DNA from: Pezicula radicicola
Taxonomy: Eukaryota > Ascomycota > Leotiomycetes > Helotiales > Dermateaceae
NCBI GenBank assembly: GCA_003008705.1
Contig: PDUO01000009.1
Coordinates: 1-64,000, forward strand
Reading direction: 5' to 3'
DNA: 64,000 nt
Positions 24,450 to 36,590 of this stretch are shown here, one piece after another. Position 1 is the stretch's first letter. The number at the start of each line of letters is the position of its first letter. A program made the position numbers and the translations under genes. The notes below the pieces were generated by a model that was not told the origin of the DNA, made no database searches, and saw nothing but the letters and a program-made list of their open reading frames with translations.

Positions 24450-26205
24450 GGTTGAGAAAAGGCTTTGGGCCTAACCATTAACAACAGTAGTTGTCAATAT
24501 TTGGAGGCCGTCTACACCTCGTTCTGCACTCAATCGACAAAATCTGTTGCAAGACCAACGAGGCCTGGCCTTGAAGATAGGCGGAACTGCAACGTCGATA
24601 GCTGTCCTTCTCGTATATCCTTGGCGCGCGTCGCAGAAGGGCCTAGAACAAGTAAAGATTGGACGAGAGAGGAAGTGCAGTCGACAAGTATTCTATCGTC
24701 GTTACAGTCGAATCCTGGACAGAGCAGCAAAGTATCGGCCAGAGAGAATTGTACCACGTCAGCGGGAAATGAGGTATCTCAATATTTCTCAAATTATGGC
24801 TCTTTGAAGCTCATCCCAAATTCTTAGCGTCTTGGCAAGCGAAGGTCCGGTCCCTTGCGTCTTAAGGTGATTATCGCGATAAGGCTGTTGGGTACAAGTA
24901 TATGAATTGGACGGAGAAATGGCCATTTAATTTGCTTTGTTTTGTTTGTAGATAACATTGAGGCAGCTCCGAACCATCTGAACTTATTTACAGATTTAAG
25001 CTGCATCTCATCATGCTCGTATTCAGTCCCCAAGATACTGTACAGTACGGGCAGGGGTGCATCGACAAACTTATGTACCTTATCATATTGTGTGGCTCTT
25101 GCGACTGGACTCAGAGTTCTGCTTTAACGTTGAAACCAGTATGCTCAAGTTGAAGTTCAACTTCTATCATCTCATTATAGTTGATATTGATGACGAGTAC
25201 AATCCGAAGCTGTATTCCATGCTCAAGCAATAGAGGCCAGGAGATGGTGCATAATTTATGCTTCTAAACTCAGAAGAACATCTCGTCATTAAAGGTGCAA
25301 TGCAAGTCTGCCCAACTTCCTTTCAAGTCTATGAACAAACAGCCGTGAAGAATATAGATATCTACCAGTCAAACCTAGGGATAAAAAGGTTCGGATTGAA
25401 TCTTTACCAAATTCCACATGAAATGTATCAACTCAACTGCCTCCTGGATTCCGATGGAAGAATAGCACCAAAGGGCCAAGAACCAGCACCAACAACCTCT
25501 GAAGAGAAAGCGGTATACTGACAGATAGCTGACGTGTTTGCGGCCACCCGTAACGAAATCAGAACAAGACGTTAAGATCTCAAGGCTCCAGCAAGACGTT
25601 AAATGTTTGCACGCAGACTAGCCGTCACAAAACATTTCCAAGCCAGAGGCTGGAATTTGTGACAGCTTAAGATTGTGTGCAACGAAATGGAGCAGAAAAA
25701 GAAAAGGTAAAAAAGTGCAAAACAGAGGCGAGCCCACCTTAGCATGAAATGTTGCCCTGGAATGGAGGTGCTGAATGAGCAACTATGGGCTTGATGGCAA
25801 CAGAGGAAATCTATGGCCTACCTGCGAAAATAAAATTAGTAACTCACTGAGGTTGAAAAGTTTCTATTTCTGAGAAGCTTTGTAATATGGTACATATCAA
25901 ACTTCTAGCGCGAGCCCCATAGAATTGAGTCCCATACCGCAATGCTGTACATAGATAGGTAGTTAAGGCCTGAGTGGTACACACCGAGTCGGTAACCAAC
26001 AGGACCAACAGCCCAACATCTTTCAATCGCTGTGATGCTTCATTCTGTTATACACAGCAGCCTGGTAAGATCCCACCGAAGCCAAACTCCATGATCACTT
26101 AACGCCATAATCTGAGCGCCATGAATGGATATTGAAGATGGATGTAAATCAAACAACTGGAGGCCTCGGAACGGCTCTTCCTCCACTGAGTGGCTGCTTC
26201 GATCT
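24450..26205. other. Intergenic, no gene supported
   Basis: An open frame at 25258-25521 (+, 87 residues) has no signal peptide or known domain and no intron signs, and I leave it out. Contains the 12-bp palindrome-like GTACTGTACAGTAC-type motif near 25037. Otherwise nothing. Confidence 0.5.
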
Positions 26206-27180
26206 TCAATCTTCATCGTCATCATCATCGTCTCCCTGCACGTCAAGGACACGTTCGCCGGCCTTCTCAAGTGTTCGCCGACTCCAGGCACGTACCCAAT
26301 TAAAGGTAGCAGCCAAGAAGGTCAGAACGCCGATGATGATTAAAGTCCAACTGATATCCTCTAGGCGATCTCTGCCATTGTTCCCCCTTCGTACGCGAGG
26401 ACCGAAGATCATCGTACGGATGTTGAGCCATGGATTCATGAGGAATACCTTAACGAAACCCAATAAGCCCAGAGATGTCGTGCCCTTCAGGAAATGTCGA
26501 GTCCAGCCACCCCCCTTATCTTCAGAGAAAATTGGAAGTGTTTGCCCTCCCGAAGTAATAGTGGAATATGGGTCCAGATATAGATTAATGATGGTATCCC
26601 CAACAAATCCAAGAATGAAGATTGTGAAGATGAGAATGCTTATGGTAAGAAGGAGCTGCATGAAGGTGCCGCTGATCCAACGGCTCCATTTGATTCTTTC
26701 AAGTGAATATTTGGTCTTGCAAGTTGGACATTCCCAGTGATTCTTGCTCCTGTAACTTGGGTCTGCATGTCTCCAGGCTTGCAAGCATCCTTCATGGCAA
26801 TATCGTTGAGAACCTTTGCATTTGCACGGTCGTATCAGTTGACCTGATTCGGGATCCTCGGAGATGTAGGAGACCTTTGGGGTCGGATTGAGGAATGCAA
26901 AGCCTTCTGTAGCTGGTTCGAAGGTGGGCTGGACTACTTCCAAGCATATTCTGCATGTTCTCGGGCCATAATGCTTCTGAGGCTTGCGCGCGCGTGCTGC
27001 TGGCTCTTCAGGTTCCTGGTCGCGCGCTTCGGTGGGGTTGTGGGTGGACTGCTCGGTGGGTTGTTGCGGAACTTGCGGTTCATCCTCTGTAAATGTGCCT
27101 GGAAGAGGCTCTTCGTGTGAGGATGAGGTTGATCCAAAGTCCTTAGGCCAAGACCATCCAGAAGTGTGTTGCGAAGACAT
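26206..27180 (-). CDS. RING-CH (MARCH-type) membrane ubiquitin ligase
   Basis: Single-exon gene, 324 residues. The RING-CH zinc ligands are in the C4HC3 order Cys76, Cys79, Cys119, Cys121, His129, Cys132, Cys151, Cys154, with sequence CRIC...RPCKCKGSQRYCHEGCLQAW...WECPTCKTKY. The 39-residue spacer between Cys79 and Cys119 is longer than usual for the family. Membrane helices follow (FMQLLLTISILIFTIFILGFV, a hydrophobic LGLLGFVKVFL stretch, and WTLIIIGVLTFLAATF). The C-terminus ends in an acidic Asp run. Such proteins attach ubiquitin to membrane cargo in the secretory or endocytic system; the substrate cannot be told. The start at 27180 gives a Ser/Pro/Glu-rich cytosolic N-terminus. It is divergent from the proteasome gene, about 700 bp apart. 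Confidence 0.92.
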   Translation of the reverse strand: MSSQHTSGWSWPKDFGSTSSSHEEPLPGTFTEDEPQVPQQPTEQSTHNPTEARDQEPEEPAARARKPQKHYGPRTCRICLEVVQPTFEPATEGFAFLNPTPKVSYISEDPESGQLIRPCKCKGSQRYCHEGCLQAWRHADPSYRSKNHWECPTCKTKYSLERIKWSRWISGTFMQLLLTISILIFTIFILGFVGDTIINLYLDPYSTITSGGQTLPIFSEDKGGGWTRHFLKGTTSLGLLGFVKVFLMNPWLNIRTMIFGPRVRRGNNGRDRLEDISWTLIIIGVLTFLAATFNWVRAWSRRTLEKAGERVLDVQGDDDDDDED

Positions 27181-27879
27181 GTCGATATCGATATTCGTGG
27201 CGTTTTGAATAGCTCAGAGGAGTATTTGGATGTGAGCTTGCGCTCTGGTAGATGGGCTGGTCATTGAAGTGCAGTCGGGAAGCTTGATTCTCTCCTGCGG
27301 TCAGCGTTTATAACATTAGCAACTTAGGAGCATATCCAGCACTCAAGTACGAAGGAGTGGGACGAAGAGAGTTTTTGTGTGAAGACGTGGCTTCTATGTA
27401 TGCGGAGAATCAAAGAGAAAGAATTCCGTAGTTCGATTTTAGTCGAACTAGTAATGATGGAAAGCGGCACTAGAGATTCACTGAGGGTACTGTATTCCTA
27501 GTTGCCTTGACCAAATGAGCAATTCACGAACCAAGGTTCAGAAATGGCTACAGTAATCTACTCATTATAATCTTCAAGCAAGAGTGGCTTAGTGAACGGA
27601 ATTGATTTGATTGTTTGAAAAAATGATATTAAAACACCTGTGGGTTGGTTGCCGCTTTTTTTTAGTGCTCTAAGCTATCAAGATTGCCTCGATTATGTGG
27701 CAGAAATCTTCAGGCAGCTCCGACGCGAATGTCAACGAGCTTGGGGTAGGTAGCTTGAACATCAACATCAGCTTCTCTTCCGAAAACCTTCATAAATTCA
27801 ATAAGATCTTGTCTGCATCTATCTATCTACCTTCGAAAGTGTCATTCAACTCAAATCATAATCGAAGTAGACAGAAGCC
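27181..27879. promoter_or_regulatory. Divergent promoter region, RING-CH gene and PRE8
   Basis: About 700 bp between two divergent starts, with a T-run near 27655-27663 and no coding potential. I did not find a clear proteasome-associated control element. Confidence 0.4.
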
Positions 27880-29006
27880 ATGGCGGACAGATATTCATTC
27901 TCTCTCACGACGTTCTCGCCCAGGTATGCTTCTCCAACCTTTGTACCTGCTGTATTGACACCAGAACAATGCAAGTTTTTCTCTGATATGTACTGACATT
28001 CAGCAGTGGCAAGCTGGTCCAAATCGGTACGTCTGCAAAATGTGATGTCAAGGAGAAGGCGACCATGGGCCTCACCGTGCATATAACAAGCCTTCAATAC
28101 TGACTTACTGGCAACAGAATATGCCTTGAATGCTGTCAACCAGGGTGTAACTGCACTGGGTATTAAGGGTATGTTGCGATTCTTCTCGAAACTCATAGTT
28201 ATTCTCGAATTCTGACATACTATGAAAGCTACGAATGGAATTGTCCTTGCTACGGAAAAGAAGTCATCCTCTCCTCTCATTGATCCCCCCTCCCTGTCGA
28301 AAGTCAGCCTCATCACCCCGAATATTGGCATGGTTTACTCCGGCATGGGTCCAGATTACAGAGTTCTGGTCGACAAGGCACGCAAAGTGTCACACACTGG
28401 TTACAAGCGCATCTACAACGAGTACCCACCAACGAGGATATTAGTACAGGATGTCGCAAGAGTTATGCAGGAGGCAACACAGTCTGGTGGTGTACGACCT
28501 TACGGAGTCAGTTTGTTGATTGCAGGATGGGATGAGGGTGTTGATCCAGAGGAAGACGAGGCTGCGCCAGCGGCAGATGTCCACCCAGACGATAAGAAGC
28601 CATCTGGAAAGACTGGAGGTGTATTGAAGGGCGGACCCATGCTGTACCAGGTCGACCCCAGTGGCAGTTATTTCCCTTGGAAGGCGACAGCGATCGGTAA
28701 GAGTGCAACTTCTGCCAAAACCTTTTTGGAAAAGCGTTACACCGAGGGCTTGGAGCTAGAGGATGCAGTACACATCGCTCTCCTAACCTTGAAGGAAACA
28801 ATTGAGGGCGAGATGAACGGAGAGACAGTTGAGATTGGTAAGTCGTGTTTTGGACAACTCCGGAATAGTCGCTAATCTGATAAAAAGGCATCGTTGGACC
28901 ACCAGCACATCATCTTCTCGGTGTTGAGGGTGTCGAGGGTGCACAAGGACCCAGATTCCGGAAGTTGAGTCCTCAGGAGATCGAGGATTACCTTACGAAT
29001 CTATGA
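27880..29006 (+). CDS. PRE8: 20S proteasome subunit alpha-2
   Basis: Structural alpha-ring subunit of the 20S core. Exons 27880-27923, 28007-28026, 28118-28168, 28229-28837 and 28888-29006 give 280 residues; exon 2 is only 20 bp. The opening [24 protein letters not shown] is the alpha-subunit signature, and the rest ([52 protein letters not shown]) is standard. Compared with yeast (about 250 residues) there is an acidic/lysine-rich insert of roughly 30 residues after LLIAGWDEG ([13 protein letters not shown]...KKPSGKTGG). Introns use GTATGC, GTACGT, GTATGT and GTAAGT donors. The exon 2 acceptor is taken at TTCAGCAG, not the CAG three bases earlier, because this keeps SPSGKL. Convergent with the RCC1 gene, 108 bp apart. 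Confidence 0.95.
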
Positions 29007-29114
29007 GCATCTTCTTTTCACGACCTCTGTACAATAGAAATGCATAAAATGGCAAGACTAAGACATGATATACCAAGGCCTCGCAAGACGCCAATCTCAG
29101 ATTCCATTGTGTAT

Positions 29115-30190
29115 TTATGCTGTGCCCTGTACGAGTACAAGGGAGGTCTTATATCCAGCATGCACACCTACCGCACGTTGTCCCACATTCAATGGAAGAC
29201 TGATCTCTGTCCACTCTGTAAGTTTCTCAGCGATCATTCCAAGTTGCCCATTATTCCCAACTCCAACTACGAAGACCCGATGATCGGTTGTAAGCAACAT
29301 CATATGATCATTGCCAATTGCAATATCAATGAAGTCATGTCCATCCAGGTCTAAAGGCTCAGGACGTCCCGATAACTGGTCAAAAAGTTTTGGTTGCCCT
29401 GGACGTCCTCCCCAGATGTATAGATCAGAACCTTCAGTTAAAGCTGCTGTTACGTAGCCCCCGGAAGCTATCTTGACGATTCGGCCAGTTGGGAGATCAT
29501 CCAGCTCTTCTACGATGCCAGGCGAAGTTGCTGGACTTCATTACACTTTAGCATGGATAATGACGCTCAATATGGGCCTCTAAATGCTACTCACCTCTCC
29601 TCTGTTGCGTCACGGCCTATGCATGCTTCATACCTGCCATCACCCCAGGTCCAAACCTTTCCATCAGATGACAGAGCAGTGAAAGTTGTTTGGTTTGCAG
29701 CGACATATCGGAAGTCCCCTAATTCTCCAAGGCTCTCGCCTTTTTTTTCTGTGTACTTTTGGACAGAGCTGTATTGTATCACAGATCCAGACTTGCATTC
29801 TGCAGATATTAGCGTGTTGTGGACTCCGTATGATTTACAAAGATACAAATTCTCACCAGAGACTTTTCCATTGCCAGCAACGGCTATGCCTTCCATACAA
29901 GCACTACTTTTGAGAAACTCATCTGCCAATCCAGCTATAAGCACACTCGACGAAGTCCGCACTAAGTAGAGAACCATGCATCATCAGCTTCCATTGTGGT
30001 TGCACACGTGACTTTTTGATATAGAGAAAAGGTTATTACCAAGTGTTGCCGAGATTGACGTCCCCAAAATTTCAATTACTTCGTTCTGCAAGACCGGCCG
30101 GAATTCATGAATATCTTGGGGTTCCTCTGGGAGTTGACCTTCAAATTGGAGCTGGTTGAAAGCGTTGAAGCCTGCCACCCAGAGCTCCAT
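29115..30190 (-). CDS. Small RCC1-repeat protein (ATS1/KTI13-like)
   Basis: RCC1-type beta-propeller, 312 residues, exons 30040-30190, 29595-29961 and 29115-29535. Introns are 29962-30039 (GTAATA...TTAG) and 29536-29594 (GTGAGT...AAG). Repeats read MELWVAGFNAFNQL, DGKVWTWGDGRYEA, GSDLYIWGGRPGQP, DHRVFVVGVGNNGQLGM. Size and a propeller without extra domains resemble yeast Ats1/Kti13, the partner of Kti11/Dph3 in diphthamide formation and Elongator function. Small RCC1 proteins are divergent, so this equivalence is inference. The last acceptor (GAAG) is unusual but is the only one that keeps the frame into SPGIVEELDD. Confidence 0.82.
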
Positions 30191-31005
30191 CCTCCTTTTA
30201 TGTCAAGATCGACATGCCAATGCAGTAGAATGGCGAAGACAAAGACAACATTGTGATGTCAAATCCGTTCCCTGCAGGTTTATTTACAATGTGCTCTCGC
30301 TCTCAGTCGGGACTAGCGCTAGAGAGTACGGAGTACATCCAACTGGAATGCCAATGCCCCTCTTTAGCCGAGAGCCTAGACTAGAGGGTCTTCACTACTG
30401 ACAATTTCGTACGCTCCAGCCTGCAACGTAGGTTCTTGACCTCTATTTCTCCATATATTAGATATCATAGATCCTTCTCAAACACCCGCCGCTTCGTCCT
30501 TCTTTTCCTCCGCTTTCTTACGCCCAAAAAGCACGAGCAGTCCAGAATTGGATACGGTACGGTATCTACATCTAAGCCACAGCTCCAATGCTGTTGCCTG
30601 CGCAAGGCTGCAACATTTCGGACCTTACAGCTTCTCCTTAGCCCTCTCAGGAACACATCCCCTGATGGGTCCTTGCTTTATTATTATTATCTTCTCCATT
30701 GCCACTTTCTTAACCTCAAATCGGTGGAGGGAGTCGCTACACCAAAACCATCCTTTTTGAATTTCCCGCTTTTTGTCCTCGGTGGTGAGATCTTTGATGA
30801 TCTGTCAGCCGGGCAAGAAAGCGCAGTTGGCAATCAATTTATGAAAGCTACTTCAAACCTATTGGAGAGGCTGGAAACGAATTGCGGTCTTCCTATTTAG
30901 CTTTTCCAAGCAGGCGGTTGCATCGAAAGACGACGACTTTTTGGTCAGGCTGGTGGCATATGGCCACACCACGTAGATAAGGCTTCCCAACCAAACGCTA
31001 CAACC
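30191..31005. promoter_or_regulatory. Divergent promoter region, RCC1 gene and Hsp70-like gene
   Basis: About 800 bp between divergent starts. An open frame at 30436-30900 (+) has an odd Tyr/Leu/Ser mix and no domain, and I take it as chance. No clear heat-shock element array was found. Confidence 0.4.
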
Positions 31006-33348
31006 ATGAATCTCAACCTTCCTATCCGCTCAGCGAGCCGACGCAATGATGAGAGTCGGAATCACTTCACAAATTATACACCACCCTCATCTACAGAAGC
31101 CATTGCTGGACCAATACGAGAGCCGGCACCGATGAATGATCGGTTGATAGTTGGTGTCGATTTTGGTACCACTTATTCAGGGTAAGTCAATTGATCAATC
31201 TTCGTTTTTGGATGTATTTTGGCAGCCGTGTAGAGCATCAGTTTTGGTCTATAGTATGGATGCCGAGACTAGGTCTTTGAAATTAAATCCTAAGGTTCCT
31301 GCTCCACGGCTTCACTTTGTTCTTTATGTCTCCTCGGTTGTAAATGAGGAAGTTAGCTGCACATCTAGAGACTGGGGTTTGTTTGCTTTGAGGTCTAATT
31401 GTCCCTCGTGCAAGTTTTATTCTGTCCTTCCTCGACTGACAACAACGTAGAGTAGCTGCAGTATACACGTCAACACCAGATGATGTTGAGATCATCAAGA
31501 CATGGCCGGGAGGCAATGGAATCACGTCGGATAAAGTTCCTACAGAGATATCATATGACTATCCAAAAGATGCCCCAGAAGGAACTGCAGCGACCGTCAA
31601 GTGGGGATTCCAATTTAGACCTGAAGAATCACGACTTCGATGCATTAAGTTGTTCCTTGACCGGTCGCAAAAGCTACCTTTCTATGTTAGTCCACTAGAA
31701 ACTGCAGCTCAGCTCAAGAAGTACAACAAAAATGTTGTTGATGCTGTGAGTGATTACTTGACCCAGGTCTACAAGCACACGATGGATACTTTAACGAGAC
31801 GGTACGGCGAGTCCTTCATGGCTTCAACAAAGGTGGAGTTCGTTCTCACATGCCCTGCCGTATGGTCCGATGCAGCAAAGAATACCACTCTGCAAGCTGC
31901 TGAAAGGGCAGGCATGGGCGCCAAGTCTGATATCCAAATGATCAGCGAGCCTGAAGCAGCTGCTGTCTACACTCTCAAAGCAATTCAACCAAATCACCTA
32001 AGTGTTGGAGACAACTTTGTGGTCTGCGATGCTGGAGGTGGTACGGTGGATTTGATCGCTTATAAGATCATTTCATTGAAACCATTGCGAGTGGAAGAAT
32101 CAGCGGTTGGGACAGGAGGCCTATGCGGAAGTGCATTTTTGAATTACCGATTCGAAGAGCATGTTCGAGGGCGCATCGGGAAGGAAAGGTTTGATGAGAT
32201 GAAATTAAAGAAGGGCAAGACATGGCGTGAGTGACTTTTCTGTTTAAGGTTAATCATTATTCTTGCTTTACTGCCAGCTAACTCGCTTCGTCCATAGAGA
32301 TGGGCCTACGGTACTTTGAAGAGTTTGTCAAACGTAATTTCAACGAAGAAGAGCATGCCGAAGTCAATGTACCATTCCCAGGTCTGCCTGATGATGAGGA
32401 AGCTGGCCTTGATTGCGGCTTCTTGGTTATGACGGCCGCGCAGATAAAAGAGATATTCGAACCCGTGGTAAAGGAGGTCTGTGACCTGGTTCAAGGACAA
32501 GTGGATGGTATTAGACAAAAGGGAGGGATTGTATCTGGGATTGTTCTTGTTGGTGGTTTTGGCCAGAGGTATATAATTTCTTTCCGTAACAATATACGGC
32601 AGAACGTTGCACTAACTGGTCCTAGCAATTACTTATATACAAGACTCAAGGCACACTTCAACACTGCGGCACCTCCCCCATACAGTGAAAGGCCGACACA
32701 TGCACAGGCAAACGCTCTCATCGAAAGTGGTTCTGTCGAGGTTATGCAACCCGTATATGCCTGGACTGCGGTGGTCCGTGGTGCAGTCCTGAGGGGTCTC
32801 GAAGGAAGCATGGTCATTTCTCGTAAGGCGAGAATGCATTACGGCACGTCATATGCTACTGTCTACGATGAGGACAAGCACCAGGTCAGCGAACGATACT
32901 GGAGCCCACTCTGGGAGAGATGGATGGTTAGCGACAGGATGCAATGGTAAGCACTTCTCATGGCCAATTGACATGGAGGACTATTTCCTGACAAATAATT
33001 AGGCATATTGCAAAAGGAGAGGCACTTTCGCCACTAACACCCATAAGTTTTCACTACACACGAAATTTCCGACCAGGACAATCACTAGTAGTTTCGGATG
33101 ACTTGATAGCCAGCGACGCCGAAACTCCCCCTAATGCGTACTCCCGCGATCTCATCAATGTCTGTACTCTCACGACTGATCTTGGTGCGGTACCGAAGAG
33201 CCTGTTTACAAGGTTGACCACCACTCGTGGCGTGGAGTTCGACAATCTAGACTTCACGCTCGAGATGGTGGTTGAGAGTGCCGGCTTGGGCTTTGAGTTG
33301 AAGGTTGATGGATTTAGATATGGGAGAGTAGAGGCTGAATTCCATTAG
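31006..33348 (+). CDS. HSPA12-like Hsp70-family ATPase
   Basis: Actin-like ATPase of the divergent fungal Hsp70 group, 629 residues. Exons 31006-31181, 31451-32226, 32298-32568, 32626-32946 and 33003-33348. The first intron is long (269 bp); the third (57 bp, 32569-32625) is a multiple of three and open, so it could be mistaken for coding. Nucleotide-binding motifs: phosphate-1 GVDFGTTYSG, phosphate-2 CDAGGGTVDLIAY, adenosine GIVLVGGFGQS. MISEPEAAAVY is the connecting segment. There is no C-terminal EEVD and no recognisable substrate-binding beta-domain of the canonical kind, so a client-folding role should not be assumed. Filamentous fungi carry many copies, often variable, with unknown role. 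The basic, disordered N-terminal 50 residues precede the ATPase. Confidence 0.9.
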
Positions 33349-36300
33349 AGGGGCTCTGTGCCGATTGGATTTGGGGCATCTATTTGGATACAAGGACATA
33401 TAAATGAAGGAAATGGAAAGGGGTGTTTATATGCTGGAATCATGTTTATATCTTCAATGCGCAACGTTACTTAGTTGGGAAAGAACTGTACACTGGATAA
33501 CTTTCAAAGTTCCTTGGGTACCTGTGGTTGGAAATCAATAAGGGATGAAATTTTACTCATCCTCGTCAGCTATAATATCAATCGTGAACATAGTTATCAC
33601 CTAATACTCGTCTCGTCCCTTCACTGCATATTCTAAAACATCTGAGGAACACATCAAATGATGGTATCGTCAGAACTCTTGTAATTCCCCATGCTTATAA
33701 CAGGAGCATCTGTCCCATCATTGTCTGTCATTATACTCGGGGCAGTTGTAGTAGACCAGTCGTAATAACGGAATAGCGGTATTTTATCGAATAGAGCTTT
33801 AGCAATATTGGATGTATAACGTCAAAGACTTACTAAAGAAAGGTACTTCAAGATATCACCTAGTATTCATCTCTACTCTCCACTACATATTCTAAAGTAT
33901 CGGAGGAACACATTGAATACTTAAAAACAACTTATAACCCGTCGCAGTAGTGTCATCTTCACATCGGTAACGCAGATCAACACCAATAGATTAATAAATA
34001 CTCGAGGCAACTTTGAGGATACTCGGTTGTCCCATTTGCAATATGAAGAATTATCAGTACTACAAATGCAGGAACAGGATGATAAGACGAGATGCACATT
34101 ACAAACTCAGACTCTGCCACCTGAAGCTGCCATTGTAACTAACTAGCATATATCCTTGCTTTGTTTGCAGTTGAAATTAGAGCTTGTCATGTACTTCAAA
34201 ATACCAACTGACAGAGTAATATTTCATCAATTCTTCTCACTAATCTTTCGCTCATTCAACTTCCTCATACTAAAGGAGAACGCACAAAATGTGATGGCTC
34301 ATCGAATAGGGTTTCAGCAACGTTGCTAGTTATATCTAGAAACTGGCAGACCTCCGAATATCGAGCTGTGAGTAGTTGATATTGAGCGGCGCAACGAGAG
34401 TGTGCAGCATCATTCTAAGGGGATATGGCATAGTTATCGCCAAACCTACCAATCAATGAACCCAATTCTTTCTGGCCTTATTCTAGATATTAGGGGTATT
34501 AGGACGTATGACGTCGAAAGATTGATGATTGGTACCTCGAGGTATCTAGATGTGTCGCAAATATGTGTCGAAAACTTTTGTGTCGTTAAATTATATAGTC
34601 AGTGTGTCGGAAAACGTAATTTTTGGAATTGAAAATAGATTCGGCACGGCAAAAGTCCTCGTGCCTTCTCGGCTTGTGGCCCTCTGCCGCTTCGGGATTC
34701 TCTCATCTTCTCTCCGCATGATCACTATATTGTCTCGGTTTAGAAATATTCCGACGAGCTTACTTACGTACCTACGGACGAGGGCCATTACGGAAGTGTC
34801 CACTAGATTACCCTTCCCCGTGATCATTTCAAGTGGTGTAGCCACTCGGTACCTGTGTATTGTAAGAATACATAAGTCGAAAGGTAATTGCAAAACGAGG
34901 AACAGGGAGGTTTCTATTTCCAAGCGTGATACTAAGGGTTAACGCCCCCGAGAGCACTTGCAACCCAAAACTCATTGTTGGTATAGCCTCGAGGTGTTAA
35001 GGTCAAAGCCAGTAGCAAGTACTACAAATATAATAAGTATAGCAAGGTCAAGGTGCGCTTTACAAAAATACGTTTTCGGGGTTGCTTGATTTGTTGCTTG
35101 ATCTGTAGTCTCAGGATAAGGGCTTCAGCTATGAAGGAAACTTCCTACTTTAGTCCTAACAGAGCCTTAATAGCCTCTTAATGATAGATACTATTAGCGC
35201 AACCAACTGCATTAATATTATGAGTGTCAGGGGACCTTAGTGCATGTAATAATAAATGCAAGCTTGTGAAGCTATCCACTCGGAAGGGATGCATAAGTTG
35301 CATCACCCTAGCTTTCGCAACTACTGCGATCAATTATGCAAACTTCTGGGAATTTTTATTGTCTCTGAGCAGAGTTCAAATATATTTCCGGCTTCATCCC
35401 ATGGTTCCGTGTTGTGCTCTGATTGCATGCTCGCTTAAAGGCTTTTGCAGGATTAGAGACACAACTTGCGTGGCTGGGTATCATTCTCGCCTGCCGTCAC
35501 AAAGCTTCTGTCAATAGCTATCCACTCCAAGGCTTTGAGAAAAGGGTTTCAGAGCTTATTGGAATACCGAAGTTCCACAGCGTCTGGTAAGAGACACGGC
35601 AACCAATACTGCTACAATGACAAGGCAAGCGTAAGCAGTGGCGTAAAAGAATAAACTCTTCCAATTGCTTCGCGGTAGCAAAAGATCGACGTATAGAGCA
35701 TGGTTGCCAAGAGACCTAAAGTATGGAGAGATGCAGCAGCGGTCTAAATACCCCTCATCCCCTAAAGGCATTGCCGTTTTTGCCACAGGTAGTGATGGGT
35801 AACTAGCAAGATTGGGCAATGATCACCGTTATCTTCGAAATAATCAGAGTGCGACAGAGCTTATAGGGAGAAAGACAAAGTTTCAACATACAGGAGACCT
35901 GCATCAGACTTCTAATCCGTGGTCCTACAGTGGTTCTGGCACAAAAACCGTCTTCCGTCGTCGGATCTTCCCCGACCAATGCATGATAATCTACAGACAT
36001 TTTGACTTCTTCTCTATCAGATCCTCCAATGCACAGATCAGAGATTTGACAGAGCGCTTGCAGATGTGTGGGGTGGGGTCAGACCAGCGCCATGTACCGA
36101 AGCCCTGCATATGAAATCTGAATACAAAATTTATACTGCTAGTCTCCATAGCCTCTGGATTCATAGGTGCCTGGGATAAAGCAGAAGTTGTGATCAATAA
36201 CAATATCGAGGTTCCAGATCCGCTTTCTTGACTTCAGGAGCCCGACTCTGGGGATCGACGATCCAGCATTCTAGCAATAACAAAGGCACGAAAGTGGTCT

Positions 36301-36563
36301 TGCACTTGTATTTTTGTGGGAGTCGCTTGAACTCCAGCATGGATGGTAACTTGCTACTACTGCACACCTGCTCAGGTGCATGGTCGAATTTGTGCCAATG
36401 AGAGCTCTGTAGCTTGGCGACAGTGGATGGGGGGAAATTGTTCGTTGCTGCATTTCGCAGCCTGAGGTTGGATGACTACTGTGCATCCAGTCGGAGGAGG
36501 TCTTGCGACGTTGAGTGTGTTTGTGGTACGGAGAAAGAACTCCACAGCTAACGAGTATGGCAT

Positions 36564-36590
36564 GGTACTGTACTGTACTGTACTGTACTA
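36564..36590. repeat. (TACTG)n microsatellite
   Basis: Five tandem GTACT/TACTG units (36564-36590), with a degenerate continuation at 36606-36629. Confidence 0.85.

Noticed and set aside
30436..30900. 154-residue + strand frame between the RCC1 and Hsp70-like genes
   Set aside because: Lies in a divergent promoter; amino-acid content is atypical and there is no recognisable domain.
35556..36203. Minus-strand frames, one with a hydrophobic helix, possibly exons of one gene
   Set aside because: I could not join them with sound splice sites and recognise no family; kept only as a remark in the gap entry.
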